This document shows, piece by piece, positions 54,927 through 63,622 of a DNA stretch of 64,000 nt (position 1 is its first letter; each line of letters opens with the position of its first letter). A program made the position numbers and the translations under genes. Under the pieces are notes generated by a model, which did no database searches, was not told where the DNA came from, and saw only the letters and a program-made list of their open reading frames with translations. Origin of the DNA: Pseudomonas sp. CCI4.2 (GTDB taxonomy: Bacteria; Pseudomonadota; Gammaproteobacteria; Pseudomonadales; Pseudomonadaceae). The DNA is taken from the NCBI RefSeq assembly GCF_034350045.1, contig NZ_CP133781.1, forward strand, positions 2,324,001 through 2,388,000, given 5' to 3'.

Positions 54927-55454
54927 GGTTAATCTCCTAATCAGGTCAGTTGCGGTGAGCGCAAGGCCGATCACGGGCGGCCAGACAAAAACATACGCCG
55001 GGGAGTTTGTACTCTTTGCGACGCAGGGCTGGATGATAGCACCGGGGTTGAGCCATAACCACGCAACAACTGTGTGGGATATAGGTTCCAGAGCCTCATT
55101 GGGGAATTGATGAGAAATATTGATCAGGGGCACGCGGTCGATAACGGCTTTCTTTTGGAGCGTTCATTCGATGAATATTTTGTTGCCTGTGGAAGATGCC
55201 GGCGTTTTCGGCGCCGCGCTGGCGCGCAGCAAACTGGGTGGCCCCTTATGGGGTTTGAAGTTGCAGCGTGTCAGGACTGAAGCCTTCCCGAATAAATTCG
55301 GTCCCACGGATTCTGGAGATGCGCACGTTTTGTAGGAACTGCCGAAGGCTGCGATAGGTCCGAAGGGCCTTCGCCAACAAGTGGGCTCAAATAGTCGCCC
55401 GCCTATAGATCGCAAGTGTTGATGAGGGTGCTTTGCGACGATAAAGACACCTCT
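54927..55454. other. 528-bp spacer between sodB and argO
   Basis: This is the longest gene-poor gap in the window. It carries the sodB promoter region. A weak candidate small gene starts at ATG 55171 (54 codons, GGAG 11 bp before), running into AATAAATTCGGTCCCACG (55292-55309), part of a repeat. A REP-like segment is at 55329-55391 (TTTGTAGGAACTGCCGAAGG ... CCTTCGCCAACAAGTGGGCT). No RNA gene recognised. Confidence 0.5.
55329..55391. repeat. REP-like element upstream of the sodB/argO gap
   Basis: GTAGGAACTGCCGAAGGCTG (from 55332) with CCTTCGCCAACAAGTGGGCT (55369-55388) has the outer bases of the same intergenic family, but with a mixed inner arm. Confidence 0.55.
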
Positions 55455-56057
55455 TCACCGCGCCACGACCAATTGCACCGCGACGCTGAACATCATCACT
55501 GTCACCAGTAGATCCAGCAGTCGCCAGGTCGCGGGTCTTGCCAACCATGGCGCTAGCCACGCTGCGCCTACGGCCAACAGGCTGAACCACAACAATGAAG
55601 CACTGGCGGCACCGACGACATACGCGCCGGGCACGGTCTGTTGTGCGCCTAGGGATCCGATCAGCAGTACGGTGTCCAAATACACGTGCGGGTTAAGCAG
55701 CGTTACCGCCAACGCACTAAGCAGCACCGCACGCCGTGAACGCAGACCAGTTCCTTCGTTCTGTTGCAGGCTTTGCGAAGAACAGGCGCGACGCAACGCT
55801 TGGCTGCCGTACCACAGCAAAAAGCCAGCTCCACCCCAGCGGGCAACGGCCAACAGTGTCGGGTTTTGCGCTAATAGATTCGCCAGTCCGAACACTCCAG
55901 CAGCGACCAACAATGCATCGCACACAACGCACAACGCCGCCACTGGCAAGTGATGTTCACGGCGTAGGCTTTGCGCCAGAACAAAGGCGTTCTGGGTACC
56001 GATGGCCATGATTAATCCGCCCGCGACCAACAGACCGTTGAGGTAGCTCTGCCACAT
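55455..56057 (-). CDS. argO: ArgO/LysE-type amino-acid exporter
   Basis: The 200-residue inner-membrane protein has about six transmembrane helices and the LysE/ArgO signature MAIGTQNAFVLAQSLRREH (about 18-36), LLWYGSQALR and LLNPHVYLDTVLLIGSLGAQ. It exports arginine or lysine. The nearby argP (LysG/ArgP) would be its regulator. ATG 56057 gives the family N-terminus; the longer frame is not credible. P. aeruginosa has the same order (PA4365-PA4363). Confidence 0.92.
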   Translation of the reverse strand: MWQSYLNGLLVAGGLIMAIGTQNAFVLAQSLRREHHLPVAALCVVCDALLVAAGVFGLANLLAQNPTLLAVARWGGAGFLLWYGSQALRRACSSQSLQQNEGTGLRSRRAVLLSALAVTLLNPHVYLDTVLLIGSLGAQQTVPGAYVVGAASASLLWFSLLAVGAAWLAPWLARPATWRLLDLLVTVMMFSVAVQLVVAR

Positions 56058-56082
56058 GTAATTTGCTCCTGCTCTTGCGGGT

Positions 56083-56481
56083 TTAGGCATCTGCCGCCAG
56101 TTGGCGCAGCACCGACAGGGCCTTTTGCGCATCGTCGATACCGACGAACAGATGGTCGTGGTAGTAACCGGCGATCACGTTGCAACTGATGCCGGCTTGT
56201 CCGAGCGCGCTGGCAAAGGCGGCGGTCAGGCCGACGGCTTGCAGCGCCGAATGCACCGTAAGCGTGATCCAGGCCGCGACATATTCGAACTCAAGCCCCA
56301 GCGCTTGGGCTTGTTGACGCTCGACGATCACCGTTAACCCTTCTCGCTCGCGGAAGCTGCCGAGGGCTTCAACACCCCTCAATAGGCTCGCGTCGGTGAG
56401 CGTGCAGAACACGTACTCGCCGGGATTCAGTTCGGGGCTCATGCTTCTTAACAGCGTGTTGAGCGACGTTTCGCCAGTCAT
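56083..56481 (-). CDS. ACT-domain protein (DUF2241/ACT_3-ACT_7 type)
   Basis: The 132-residue protein has two ACT-like parts: LTDASLLRGVEALGSFREREGLTVIVE (about 25-60) and VHSALQAVGLTAAFASALGQAGISCNVIAGYYHDHLFV (about 75-115). Such small tandem ACT proteins bind amino acids. Its place between argO and argP suggests a link to basic amino-acid sensing. AAGGAG precedes ATG 56481. Confidence 0.83.
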   Translation of the reverse strand: MTGETSLNTLLRSMSPELNPGEYVFCTLTDASLLRGVEALGSFREREGLTVIVERQQAQALGLEFEYVAAWITLTVHSALQAVGLTAAFASALGQAGISCNVIAGYYHDHLFVGIDDAQKALSVLRQLAADA

Positions 56482-56584
56482 TTGCGGCTCCTTCTCAGCG
56501 GGCTATAGCGGTTTATGTGGCAAGTGTGGAGTGCTAGCCTGTATAAGAAAAACCAATATTACTGATCGCTCATTAGAGAAACTG

Positions 56585-57484
56585 ATGTTCGACTACAAAT
56601 TGCTCTCAGCATTGGCAGCGGTGATTGAACAGGCGGGGTTTGAGCGGGCGGCGCAAGTCCTCGGTCTGTCGCAATCGGCCGTGTCGCAGCGCATCAAGTT
56701 GCTTGAGGCGCGGGTCGGGCAGCCGGTGCTGATTCGCGCCACGCCGCCGACCCCGACAGAAATTGGCCGACGGCTGTTGAACCATGTGCAACAGGTCCGG
56801 CTCCTCGAACGCGATCTGCAAAGCCAAGTTCCGGCGTTGGACGATGAAGGCATGCCCGAGCGTCTGCGGATTGCGCTCAATGCCGACAGCCTCGCGACTT
56901 GGTGGGCGGCGGTCGTGGGGGACTTTTGCGCTGAGCAGCACCTATTGCTGGACTTGGTGGTCGAAGACCAGGATGTCGGGCTCAAACGCATGCGTGCCGG
57001 GGAAGTTGCGGCGTGTTTGTGTGGCAGTGAACGGCCGGTCGCGGGTGCTCGCAGCGTATTGCTCGGCGCCATGCGCTATCGTGCGCTGGCCAGTCCCGCT
57101 TTCATCACCCGGCACTTTCCCCACGGTGTGACGGCTGAACGCCTGGCACGCTCGCCAGCATTGGTGTTCGGTCCTGACGATTTCCTGCAGCACCGATACT
57201 TAGCGTCACTGGGCGTTGAAGGAGGCTTCGAGCATCATTTGTGCCCATCGTCCGAGGGCTTCTTGCGCATGATTGAGGCCGGGCTCGGTTGGGGGTTGGT
57301 GCCTGAAGTGCAAGTGCGCGATCAGACGCAACGCGGTGTGCTGGTCGAGTTACTGCCGGGTCAGCCGATTGATGTGCCGCTGTACTGGCATCACTGGCGC
57401 AACGGTGGTCAGTTACTCACCCAGTTGACCGAGCTTCTCACACGACGGGCTGGGGAATGGCTGGTGCCGCTCGCCCCGTCATGA
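56585..57484 (+). CDS. argP: ArgP (IciA/LysG), LysR-type regulator
   Basis: The 299-residue LysR regulator has the N-terminal helix-turn-helix: DYKLLSALAAVIEQAGFERAAQVLGLSQSAVSQRIKLLEARVGQPVLIR, near-identical to ArgP/IciA. The effector domain follows (about 90-295). It should turn on the divergent argO in answer to arginine or lysine. The start of the longer frame (56396) overlaps the ACT gene; ATG 56585 fits the family. An intergenic space of 103 bp would hold the operator. Confidence 0.93.
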   Translation: MFDYKLLSALAAVIEQAGFERAAQVLGLSQSAVSQRIKLLEARVGQPVLIRATPPTPTEIGRRLLNHVQQVRLLERDLQSQVPALDDEGMPERLRIALNADSLATWWAAVVGDFCAEQHLLLDLVVEDQDVGLKRMRAGEVAACLCGSERPVAGARSVLLGAMRYRALASPAFITRHFPHGVTAERLARSPALVFGPDDFLQHRYLASLGVEGGFEHHLCPSSEGFLRMIEAGLGWGLVPEVQVRDQTQRGVLVELLPGQPIDVPLYWHHWRNGGQLLTQLTELLTRRAGEWLVPLAPS

Positions 57485-57541
57485 GCGTCATTTGTTTGTA
57501 ACCAGCAACACCTGTCACACACACAGTTAATGGAGCGGTAA

Positions 57542-58534
57542 ATGAAGATTCTGGTCACCGGCGCAAGCGGCTTTATTGGCGGACGCTTTGCGCGTTTCGC
57601 GTTAGAGCAGGGTTTGAGTGTGCGGGTCAACGGCCGTCGCGCCGAGGGCGTTGAGCATCTGGTGCGTCGGGGCGCGGAATTCATACAGGGTGATTTGTCC
57701 GATCCCGAATTGGTACAGCGGTTGTGCCATGACGTCGAGGCGGTGGTGCATTGTGCGGGAGCAGTCGGGGTGTGGGGCCGGCGTCAGGTCTTTCAGCAGG
57801 GCAACGTTGAGGTGACGGAAAACGTGGTCGAAGGCTGCCTGAAACAGCAGGTCCGACGCTTGGTGCATATTTCCTCGCCATCGATTTATTTCGATGGCCG
57901 CTCACACCTGGACATCAAAGAAGAGCAGGTGCCTAAGCACTTCAATAATCACTATGCCGCCACCAAGTACTTGGCTGAACAGAAGGTGTTTGGCGCTGAA
58001 GAGTTTGGTCTTGAAGTCATCGCGTTGCGTCCGCGATTCGTGACGGGGGCGGGTGATAACAGCATCTTCCCGAGACTGCTGAATATGCAGCGTAAAAATC
58101 GTTTGTCGATCATTGGCAACGGCTTGAACAAGGTCGATTTCACCAGCATCCAGAACCTTAATGAGGCCATCCTGAGCAGCTTATTGGCGGCGGGTTCGGC
58201 GCTGGGCAAGGCCTACAACATCAGTAATGGTGCGCCGGTACCTGTGTGGGATGCGGTGAATTACGTGATGCGCCAAATGGACATGCCGCAAGTCACGCGT
58301 TATCGCTCTTATGGCCTGGCTTACAGCGCCGCCGCCTTGAACGAGGGTGCCTGCCTGCTGTGGCCGGGACGGCCCGAACCGACATTATCGCGTTTGGGCA
58401 TGCAAGTGATGAGCAAAGATTTCACCTTGGACATCAGCCGCGCCAGGCATTATCTCGACTATGAACCACGTGTCAGCCTATGGGCGGCTCTCGACGAATT
58501 TTGTGGCTGGTGGAAAGCGCAACAATCGAATTGA
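57542..58534 (+). CDS. NAD-dependent epimerase/dehydratase (3-beta-HSD-like SDR)
   Basis: The 330-residue extended SDR has ILVTGASGFIGGRFARFALEQG (cofactor loop), HCAGAVGVWG, HISSPSIYFDG and the catalytic YAATK (Tyr-x-x-x-Lys) near 139-143. RPRFVTGAGDNSIFPRLL follows. Related to the 3-beta-hydroxysteroid dehydrogenase group; real substrate unknown. GGAGCGG is just before ATG 57542. Next gene 79 bp away on the same strand. Confidence 0.86.
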   Translation: MKILVTGASGFIGGRFARFALEQGLSVRVNGRRAEGVEHLVRRGAEFIQGDLSDPELVQRLCHDVEAVVHCAGAVGVWGRRQVFQQGNVEVTENVVEGCLKQQVRRLVHISSPSIYFDGRSHLDIKEEQVPKHFNNHYAATKYLAEQKVFGAEEFGLEVIALRPRFVTGAGDNSIFPRLLNMQRKNRLSIIGNGLNKVDFTSIQNLNEAILSSLLAAGSALGKAYNISNGAPVPVWDAVNYVMRQMDMPQVTRYRSYGLAYSAAALNEGACLLWPGRPEPTLSRLGMQVMSKDFTLDISRARHYLDYEPRVSLWAALDEFCGWWKAQQSN

Positions 58535-58612
58535 CCCCGGTCCGCTTAGTGAGCGGTTCGCGTGGTTATACTGCAGGCCATTTTTGACTCCGCGTCCCAT
58601 GAAGGTTTAACC

Positions 58613-59485
58613 ATGCGTAACGATCCTCACGACGACTTCGATGATGTGCCGCACCTCAGTGCTAAAGACGACGACGATGATGATGAATTTGTACCCACCA
58701 CTACTGGCGGAGCCCGGGACCGTAATACCTTGCACGCGCGCAACGCAGCAAAGGTGAAAGTAAAACGCGCCAATACCGGTCCCATCTGGGCCTTGGTCGG
58801 TGCGTTGTTCATTGCCTTTATTGGGCTCGCTTGGTGGAGCTTTCAACAGATTTCGTTGATGGAGCAGCAACTGGTGGCGACCCAGGAAAGCTTCGCGCGG
58901 ATCAGTGAAGACGCCGCTGGGCGCTTGCAAGACATCTCCGGCAAAGTGGTCGCGACTGAATCAGTTGCCTCCAATGGCAGCGAGGCGATGAAGCTGCAAT
59001 TGCAGAGACTGGAAAGCAAACTGAACGATCAAGGCAAGCAGCAGGAAGGTGTCGCGGGCCAACAAAGCGGCCTCGATAAGCGCCTGCAGCAGATGTCGGC
59101 GCAAACCACCCAGTTACAGACGCTCAATGCTCAATTGCAGGATCAGGTGAAGAGTCTGACGGGTGAATTGAACACGTTGAAGGGGTCGCAACCTGATTCA
59201 AAAGCCATTCAATCGGCTCAGGGTCAACTGGATGCGCAGTTGAAAAACTTGAATGCCGATGTCGCCGCGCTGAAAAAACAGAGCAACCCTAGCGCCGCCA
59301 TCGACCGTCTAGAGCAAGAGTTACTGGTGCTGAAAAGCGAGCAGGACAACCGCCCGACGGCCCAGGCTCAAGGTGGCGCAAGCACTGCTGAGTTTGATGC
59401 GTTTCGGGGGCAGGTGACACGCAACATCAACACTCTGCAAAGCCAGATTCAGAATTTGCAGCAGCAGATCAATACCAGGCAGTAA
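58613..59485 (+). CDS. Acidic coiled-coil inner-membrane protein, unknown function
   Basis: The 290-residue protein starts with a strongly acidic patch (DDFDDVPH, KDDDDDDEFV), then a basic juxtamembrane stretch and one transmembrane helix (about 57-77). The periplasmic part is a long coiled coil (about 80-230 and 262-290) rich in Gln, Leu and Lys. It resembles P. aeruginosa PA4360-type proteins, sometimes annotated as segregation ATPase, but no ATP motif is visible. ATG 58613 has AAGG 8 bp before; the longer frame is not used. A TATACT at 58567-58572 is a possible -10. Confidence 0.78.
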   Translation: MRNDPHDDFDDVPHLSAKDDDDDDEFVPTTTGGARDRNTLHARNAAKVKVKRANTGPIWALVGALFIAFIGLAWWSFQQISLMEQQLVATQESFARISEDAAGRLQDISGKVVATESVASNGSEAMKLQLQRLESKLNDQGKQQEGVAGQQSGLDKRLQQMSAQTTQLQTLNAQLQDQVKSLTGELNTLKGSQPDSKAIQSAQGQLDAQLKNLNADVAALKKQSNPSAAIDRLEQELLVLKSEQDNRPTAQAQGGASTAEFDAFRGQVTRNINTLQSQIQNLQQQINTRQ

Positions 59486-59495
59486 CCACAGACAG

Positions 59496-59530
59496 AAAAG
59501 CCCCGACTCTCGCGAGCCGGGGCTTTTTTA
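59496..59530. terminator. Bidirectional terminator between the coiled-coil gene and xenB
   Basis: AAAAGCCCCG (59496-59505) pairs exactly with CGGGGCTTTT (59518-59527), loop ACTCTCGCGAGC, followed by T. It serves both convergent genes. Confidence 0.92.
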
Positions 59531-59546
59531 TTTCAGCGCGAATGTG

Positions 59547-60596
59547 TCACAGGCGTGGGTAGTCGATGTAGCCGACTGGGCCTTTTGCGTAGAAGGTGGC
59601 TGGAACCGGCGCGTTCAGTGGTGCGTCTTGTTGCAGGCGCTCGAACAGGTCCGGGTTGGCGATGTACGGCACGCCGAAAGCAACGGCATCAGCCTTGCCG
59701 CTGGACAGCCAAGCGTTGGCGCTGTCTTTGGTGAAGCTTTCGTTGGCGATGTAGTTGCCGCCGAAGGCTTTTTTCAGTTGTGGGCCGAGGCTGTCGCCGG
59801 CTTCTTTTTCCCGGGAGCAGATAAATGCGATACCGCGTTTACCCAGCTCGTGGGCCACGTAGGTGAAGGTCTCGGACAGGTTTTCATCGCCCATGTCATG
59901 GATGTCAGCCCGTGGTGACAAGTGCATGCCCACACGACCTGCGCCCCAGACTTCAACCACCGCATCGGTCACTTCCAGCATCAGACGCGCGCGGTTTTCC
60001 AGGGTGCCGCCGTATTCATCAGTGCGCTGATTGGTGCCGGTTTGCAGGAACTGGTCAAGCAGGTAGCCATTGGCGCCATGAATTTCAACGCCATCGAAGC
60101 CAGCAGCCTTGGCGTTTTCTGCGCCTTGACGGTAAGCATCGACCACATCGGCGATCTCAGCCGATTCCAATGCACGAGGCATAGGGTAATCAGCCAACGG
60201 ACGAACCAGGCTGACGTGACCTACTGCAGCGATGGCGCTAGGCGCAACGGGTGCTTCGCCATTGAGATACGAAGTGTGGGAAATACGGCCCACATGCCAC
60301 AGTTGCAGCACGATACGGCCGCCTGCCGCGTGAACGGCTTTGGTGATGTTGCTCCAGCCGCGAACCTGAGCGTCAGACCAAATGCCTGGGGTGTCCGGGT
60401 AACCGACACCCATTGGCGTGACCGAGGTCGCTTCGCTGATGATCAGGCCAGCCGAAGCGCGCTGAACGTAGTATTCAGCCATCAACGCGTTAGGAACACG
60501 GCCTTCGTCGGCGCGGCAGCGGGTCAGCGGCGCCATGATGATACGGTTTGGCAGTTGCAGATCACCCAAAGTGATCGGGTCAAAAATGGTCGTCAT
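59547..60596 (-). CDS. xenB: XenB-type Old Yellow Enzyme, FMN ene-reductase
   Basis: The 349-residue FMN enzyme of the Old Yellow family has PNRIIMAPLTRCRA, HAAGGRIVLQLWHVGRI, DGVEIHGANGYLLDQFLQ (His and Asn that hold the substrate carbonyl) and NQRTDEYGG. It reduces activated C=C bonds, and XenB relatives reduce nitroaromatics and nitrate esters. It follows the MFS exporter by 16 bp in the operon led by the ArsR gene. Confidence 0.93.
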   Translation of the reverse strand: MTTIFDPITLGDLQLPNRIIMAPLTRCRADEGRVPNALMAEYYVQRASAGLIISEATSVTPMGVGYPDTPGIWSDAQVRGWSNITKAVHAAGGRIVLQLWHVGRISHTSYLNGEAPVAPSAIAAVGHVSLVRPLADYPMPRALESAEIADVVDAYRQGAENAKAAGFDGVEIHGANGYLLDQFLQTGTNQRTDEYGGTLENRARLMLEVTDAVVEVWGAGRVGMHLSPRADIHDMGDENLSETFTYVAHELGKRGIAFICSREKEAGDSLGPQLKKAFGGNYIANESFTKDSANAWLSSGKADAVAFGVPYIANPDLFERLQQDAPLNAPVPATFYAKGPVGYIDYPRL

Positions 60597-60612
60597 GATG
60601 AATCCTCAGTGA

Positions 60613-61779
60613 TCAGTTGGTAGCAGTTGCCACGTCGGGGTTAACCGGTTGGCGGAAAGTGATAAAGGTCAGTAACAGTGCGATCACGGCCAGCGCTGCG
60701 GCGGCCAGCGGTACGCTGTTCAAGCCGAAACCGTGGGCAATCACGCTGCCGCCGATCCAGGCGCCCAGTGCGTTGCCGACGTTGAAGGCGCCGATATTCA
60801 AGGTCGAAATCAAGTTGGGTGCGGCTGCGCCGAAGGTCATCACGTTGATTTGCAACGCAGGGACGGCGGCGAAACCGGCGGTAGCCCAGATGAACAGGGT
60901 GATTTCAGTCGGGACCAGCGAGGCGCTGGTCCAGGTCAAAATGGTGGAAACTACCGCCATGGTGATGAACACGCCGATCAGCGTGCGGGACATGTTTTGG
61001 TCAGCCAGCTTGCCGCCAATGATGTTGCCGAGGGTCAAGCCCAGACCGATCAGCAGCAGGGTCCAAGTCACGCCGCGCGGTGTGACGCCGGTGACTTCGC
61101 CCAACAGCGGCGCCATGTAAGTGAACAGTGCAAATACCGACGCGGAAAACATCACCGTCATGCTCAGCGACAACCACACGCCAGCACCGTTTAGGGCGGC
61201 CAGCTCGGCACGCATGTCGAGTTTTTCTTCATCGTGCTTGGCCGGCAGAAACCGGATCAGGCCGATCAGCGAAATCACGCCGATCACGGTCACCGCGAAG
61301 AAGGTTGAGCGCCAGCCCGCGTACTGACCCAGCGCAGTACCCAGCGGCACGCCCAGCACGTTGGCCAGGGTCAGGCCGGTGAACATCATCGCCACGGCCG
61401 AAGCCCGACGATTGGGCGCTACCAAGTTGGCAGCCACCACCGAACCAATACCGAAGAACGCACCGTGGCACAGGGCTGTGACGATTCGAGCAAACATCAG
61501 CACGTTGTAGTCACTGGCCAGCGCGCAGAGCAAGTTGCCGATGATGAAGATCACCATCAGCGCAACCAGTGCGGCTTTGCGTGGAAGTTTTGCGGTCACC
61601 ATGGCCATGAACGGTGCGCCGATGGCGACGCCCAGCGCGTACCCGGTGACCAGCCAGCCAGCGCCGGGAATGGAAACACCCAAATCTGTCGCGACCTCGG
61701 GCAACAGCCCCATGATCACAAATTCAGTGGTGCCGATGGCGAAGGCGCTCAGGGCCAGCATAAGTAGTGAAAGAGGCAC
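60613..61779 (-). CDS. MFS transporter, DHA1 (AraJ/YdhP-like)
   Basis: The 388-residue exporter has 12 transmembrane helices and the AraJ-type start SAFAIGTTEFVIMGLLPEVA and RKAALVALMVIFIIGN, with ARIVTALCHGAFFGIGSVVA. It likely pumps a small toxic compound or a sugar/drug. Start GTG 61779 with GGAG 7 bp before. It sits between arsR and xenB and could export what XenB handles. Confidence 0.9.
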   Translation of the reverse strand: MPLSLLMLALSAFAIGTTEFVIMGLLPEVATDLGVSIPGAGWLVTGYALGVAIGAPFMAMVTAKLPRKAALVALMVIFIIGNLLCALASDYNVLMFARIVTALCHGAFFGIGSVVAANLVAPNRRASAVAMMFTGLTLANVLGVPLGTALGQYAGWRSTFFAVTVIGVISLIGLIRFLPAKHDEEKLDMRAELAALNGAGVWLSLSMTVMFSASVFALFTYMAPLLGEVTGVTPRGVTWTLLLIGLGLTLGNIIGGKLADQNMSRTLIGVFITMAVVSTILTWTSASLVPTEITLFIWATAGFAAVPALQINVMTFGAAAPNLISTLNIGAFNVGNALGAWIGGSVIAHGFGLNSVPLAAAALAVIALLLTFITFRQPVNPDVATATN

Positions 61780-61807
61780 GGAGCATCTCCTTGGAGAAGT
61801 TAGAAAA

Positions 61808-62110
61808 TCAGAGCTGTTTACTTATTTCTTCCAGGAACGCCTGGATGGTTTCGTCGTTGCGTCTGAAAAAATGCCACTGGCCCACCTTCTTGGTGGTGAT
61901 CAGGCCGGCCCGTTGCAACGTCGCCAAGTGCGCAGAAATCGTGGACTGGGACAGCCCCGCGCGCTGGTCGATTTGCCCGGCACACACACCGTTTTCCAGG
62001 GAATGTCCCTGCTCAGGAAAGTAGTGCGCCGAGTCTTTGAGCCACACGAGAATTTCGCGCCGCACAGGGTGGGCCAGGGCTTTTATTATTTCGTCGAGGT
62101 CGATAGGCAT
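61808..62110 (-). CDS. ArsR-family winged-helix repressor
   Basis: The 100-residue regulator has EIIKALAHPVRREILVWL and the recognition helix QSTISAHLATLQRAGLI, typical of ArsR. It has only one Cys (Cys43, in NGVCAGQID), not the CxC of arsenic sensors, so it may sense redox, electrophile or a small ligand. It leads the MFS-xenB operon and is divergent from acpH. Four palindromes lie in the spacer. Confidence 0.9.
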   Translation of the reverse strand: MPIDLDEIIKALAHPVRREILVWLKDSAHYFPEQGHSLENGVCAGQIDQRAGLSQSTISAHLATLQRAGLITTKKVGQWHFFRRNDETIQAFLEEISKQL

Positions 62111-62136
62111 GTCGTTCTCAAATCGTTGAATAACGC

Positions 62137-62238
62137 TATATCGCGATGCAACGAACTTTATATTGGTATTTCGCGATATACAAATACACAGATCGACTAA
62201 GCCGCTGCTAAAAAGCTATATCGGGTTATATCGATATA
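62137..62238. promoter_or_regulatory. Candidate ArsR operators: four TATATCG palindromes
   Basis: Between the divergent arsR and acpH genes are TATATCGCGATGCA (62137-62150), TATTTCGCGATATA (62167-62180), TATATCGGGTTATA (62217-62230) and the perfect TATATCGATATA (62227-62238). Centres lie about 30, 50 and 9 bp apart. The first two are near arsR, the last two before acpH. Such AT-rich palindromes are usual ArsR sites. Confidence 0.72.
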
Positions 62239-62270
62239 GACCGCACGCTGATTAGGCGTAAGCTCCTGCC

Positions 62271-62864
62271 ATGAATTACCTTGCACACCTCCATTTGGGC
62301 GGCGACCGCCCTGAGCAATTGCTCGGCAGTCTGTATGGCGATTTCGTCAAAGGACCGCTGCCGGGGCGCTTCACTCCCGAAATGGAAGCTGCCATCCAGT
62401 TACACCGCAGCATTGATACTTTCACCGATGCCCACCCTTTGGTGAAAGAGGCGATAGCGCGCTTCCCGGCCGCACGACGACGCTACGCGGGCATCGTGCT
62501 CGATGTATTTTTCGATCATTGTCTGGCGCGGGACTGGGCGCTGTACGCAGCGCAACCGCTGGACACCTTCACCGCGCAGGTTTACCGGGTGCTGGCGGCA
62601 GAGCCCGCGCTGCCGGAGCGTTTGGCACAGATTGCGCCGCATATGGCGGCGCAGGATTGGCTGGGGTCTTATCGGGAATTCGAGGTGCTGGGGCCGGTGC
62701 TGAATGGTATTTCCCGGCGCCTGTCGCGACCTGAAGGGCTGGCTGGCGCCCTGCAAGAGTTGCAAGCGCTGTACCGGCCCTTGAGCACAGATTTCGCTGA
62801 GTTTTATCCCTTGCTACAGGATTTTGCTCAGGCGGCCTTGGCCGAGCGCGCTTCCTTCACCTGA
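62271..62864 (+). CDS. acpH: AcpH, acyl-carrier-protein phosphodiesterase
   Basis: The 197-residue protein removes 4'-phosphopantetheine from holo-ACP. The start MNYLAHLHLGG and then GSLYGDFVKG, LHRSIDTFTDAHP and VFFDHCLARDW carry the His/Asp residues of the HD-like AcpH site. The end overlaps olsA (tail to tail) by 37 bp. No ribosome-binding site is strong; CTCCT precedes it. Confidence 0.9.
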   Translation: MNYLAHLHLGGDRPEQLLGSLYGDFVKGPLPGRFTPEMEAAIQLHRSIDTFTDAHPLVKEAIARFPAARRRYAGIVLDVFFDHCLARDWALYAAQPLDTFTAQVYRVLAAEPALPERLAQIAPHMAAQDWLGSYREFEVLGPVLNGISRRLSRPEGLAGALQELQALYRPLSTDFAEFYPLLQDFAQAALAERASFT

Positions 62865-63622
62865 CCTGGCCCGGCAATTTCGCCGAACAGTGCTCGTTGC
62901 ACGGCTTGTTGCGCCTGGAACGCCAAGGCGGCGCGTTCTTGCTGCTGGCTGGCGATTGGGGTCAACAATTGAATATGGACCTCGCCCTGCTCGTTGGCGA
63001 ATAAGCGGCGCAAGTGCGAGAGCAAATCGTCATCGCCAATAAACGGCGCAATGGGGCAGGGCTTTCCATCACGCAGGTAACGAATCGCCACCGGCTGTAA
63101 AGGCACGCCCGCGTCAATGGCGCTGGCGAGCATGCGTCCATGGAACGTGCGCAGGCTGCGACCGTCGGTGGTTGTGCCCTCAGGAAAGATCATCAGCGCA
63201 TCGTTGCCTTGCAAATGTTCGGTCATCTTTCCCAGAACCAAACGGCTATCACCTGATCCGCGACGAATAAACAGCGTGCCGGCTTTTAGCGCCAGCCAAC
63301 CGGCGACGGGCCAATTGCGGACTTCGGCCTTGGACAGAAACGACAGGGGCGCGAGCATGCCCAGTAGCGGAATATCGGTCCACGACACATGGTTGCTGAC
63401 CCACAGCATCGGCTCTTTTGGCAACTCGCCGCTGACGGTCACGCGAAACGGCAACGCTGCGCTCAAGCGTGCCATGAACCAGCGTGACCAGCGCTGTCGC
63501 CGCGCCATGGAGTCGCCAATAGCCAAGCGTTCGAGAACCCCGAAAGTGCCCGCAATCGTTAGGCCAACCGCGAGCACCCACAACACTCGAATCACGCGGG
63601 CGTAACCGCGTACCCGGCTCAT
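62828..63622 (-). CDS. olsA: OlsA, lyso-ornithine-lipid acyltransferase (PlsC family)
   Basis: The 264-residue membrane acyltransferase has an N-terminal hydrophobic segment, VSNHVSWTDIPLLG (the HX4D site; His about 83 and Asp about 88), FIRRGSG and FPEGTTTDGRSL. It acylates the hydroxyl of lyso-ornithine lipid. ATG 63622 shares one base with the olsB stop (TGATG), so olsB-olsA form an operon like P. aeruginosa PA4350-PA4351. PlsC-type glycerophosphate acyltransferase is the alternative. Confidence 0.85.
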   Translation of the reverse strand: MSRVRGYARVIRVLWVLAVGLTIAGTFGVLERLAIGDSMARRQRWSRWFMARLSAALPFRVTVSGELPKEPMLWVSNHVSWTDIPLLGMLAPLSFLSKAEVRNWPVAGWLALKAGTLFIRRGSGDSRLVLGKMTEHLQGNDALMIFPEGTTTDGRSLRTFHGRMLASAIDAGVPLQPVAIRYLRDGKPCPIAPFIGDDDLLSHLRRLFANEQGEVHIQLLTPIASQQQERAALAFQAQQAVQRALFGEIAGPGQVKEARSAKAA

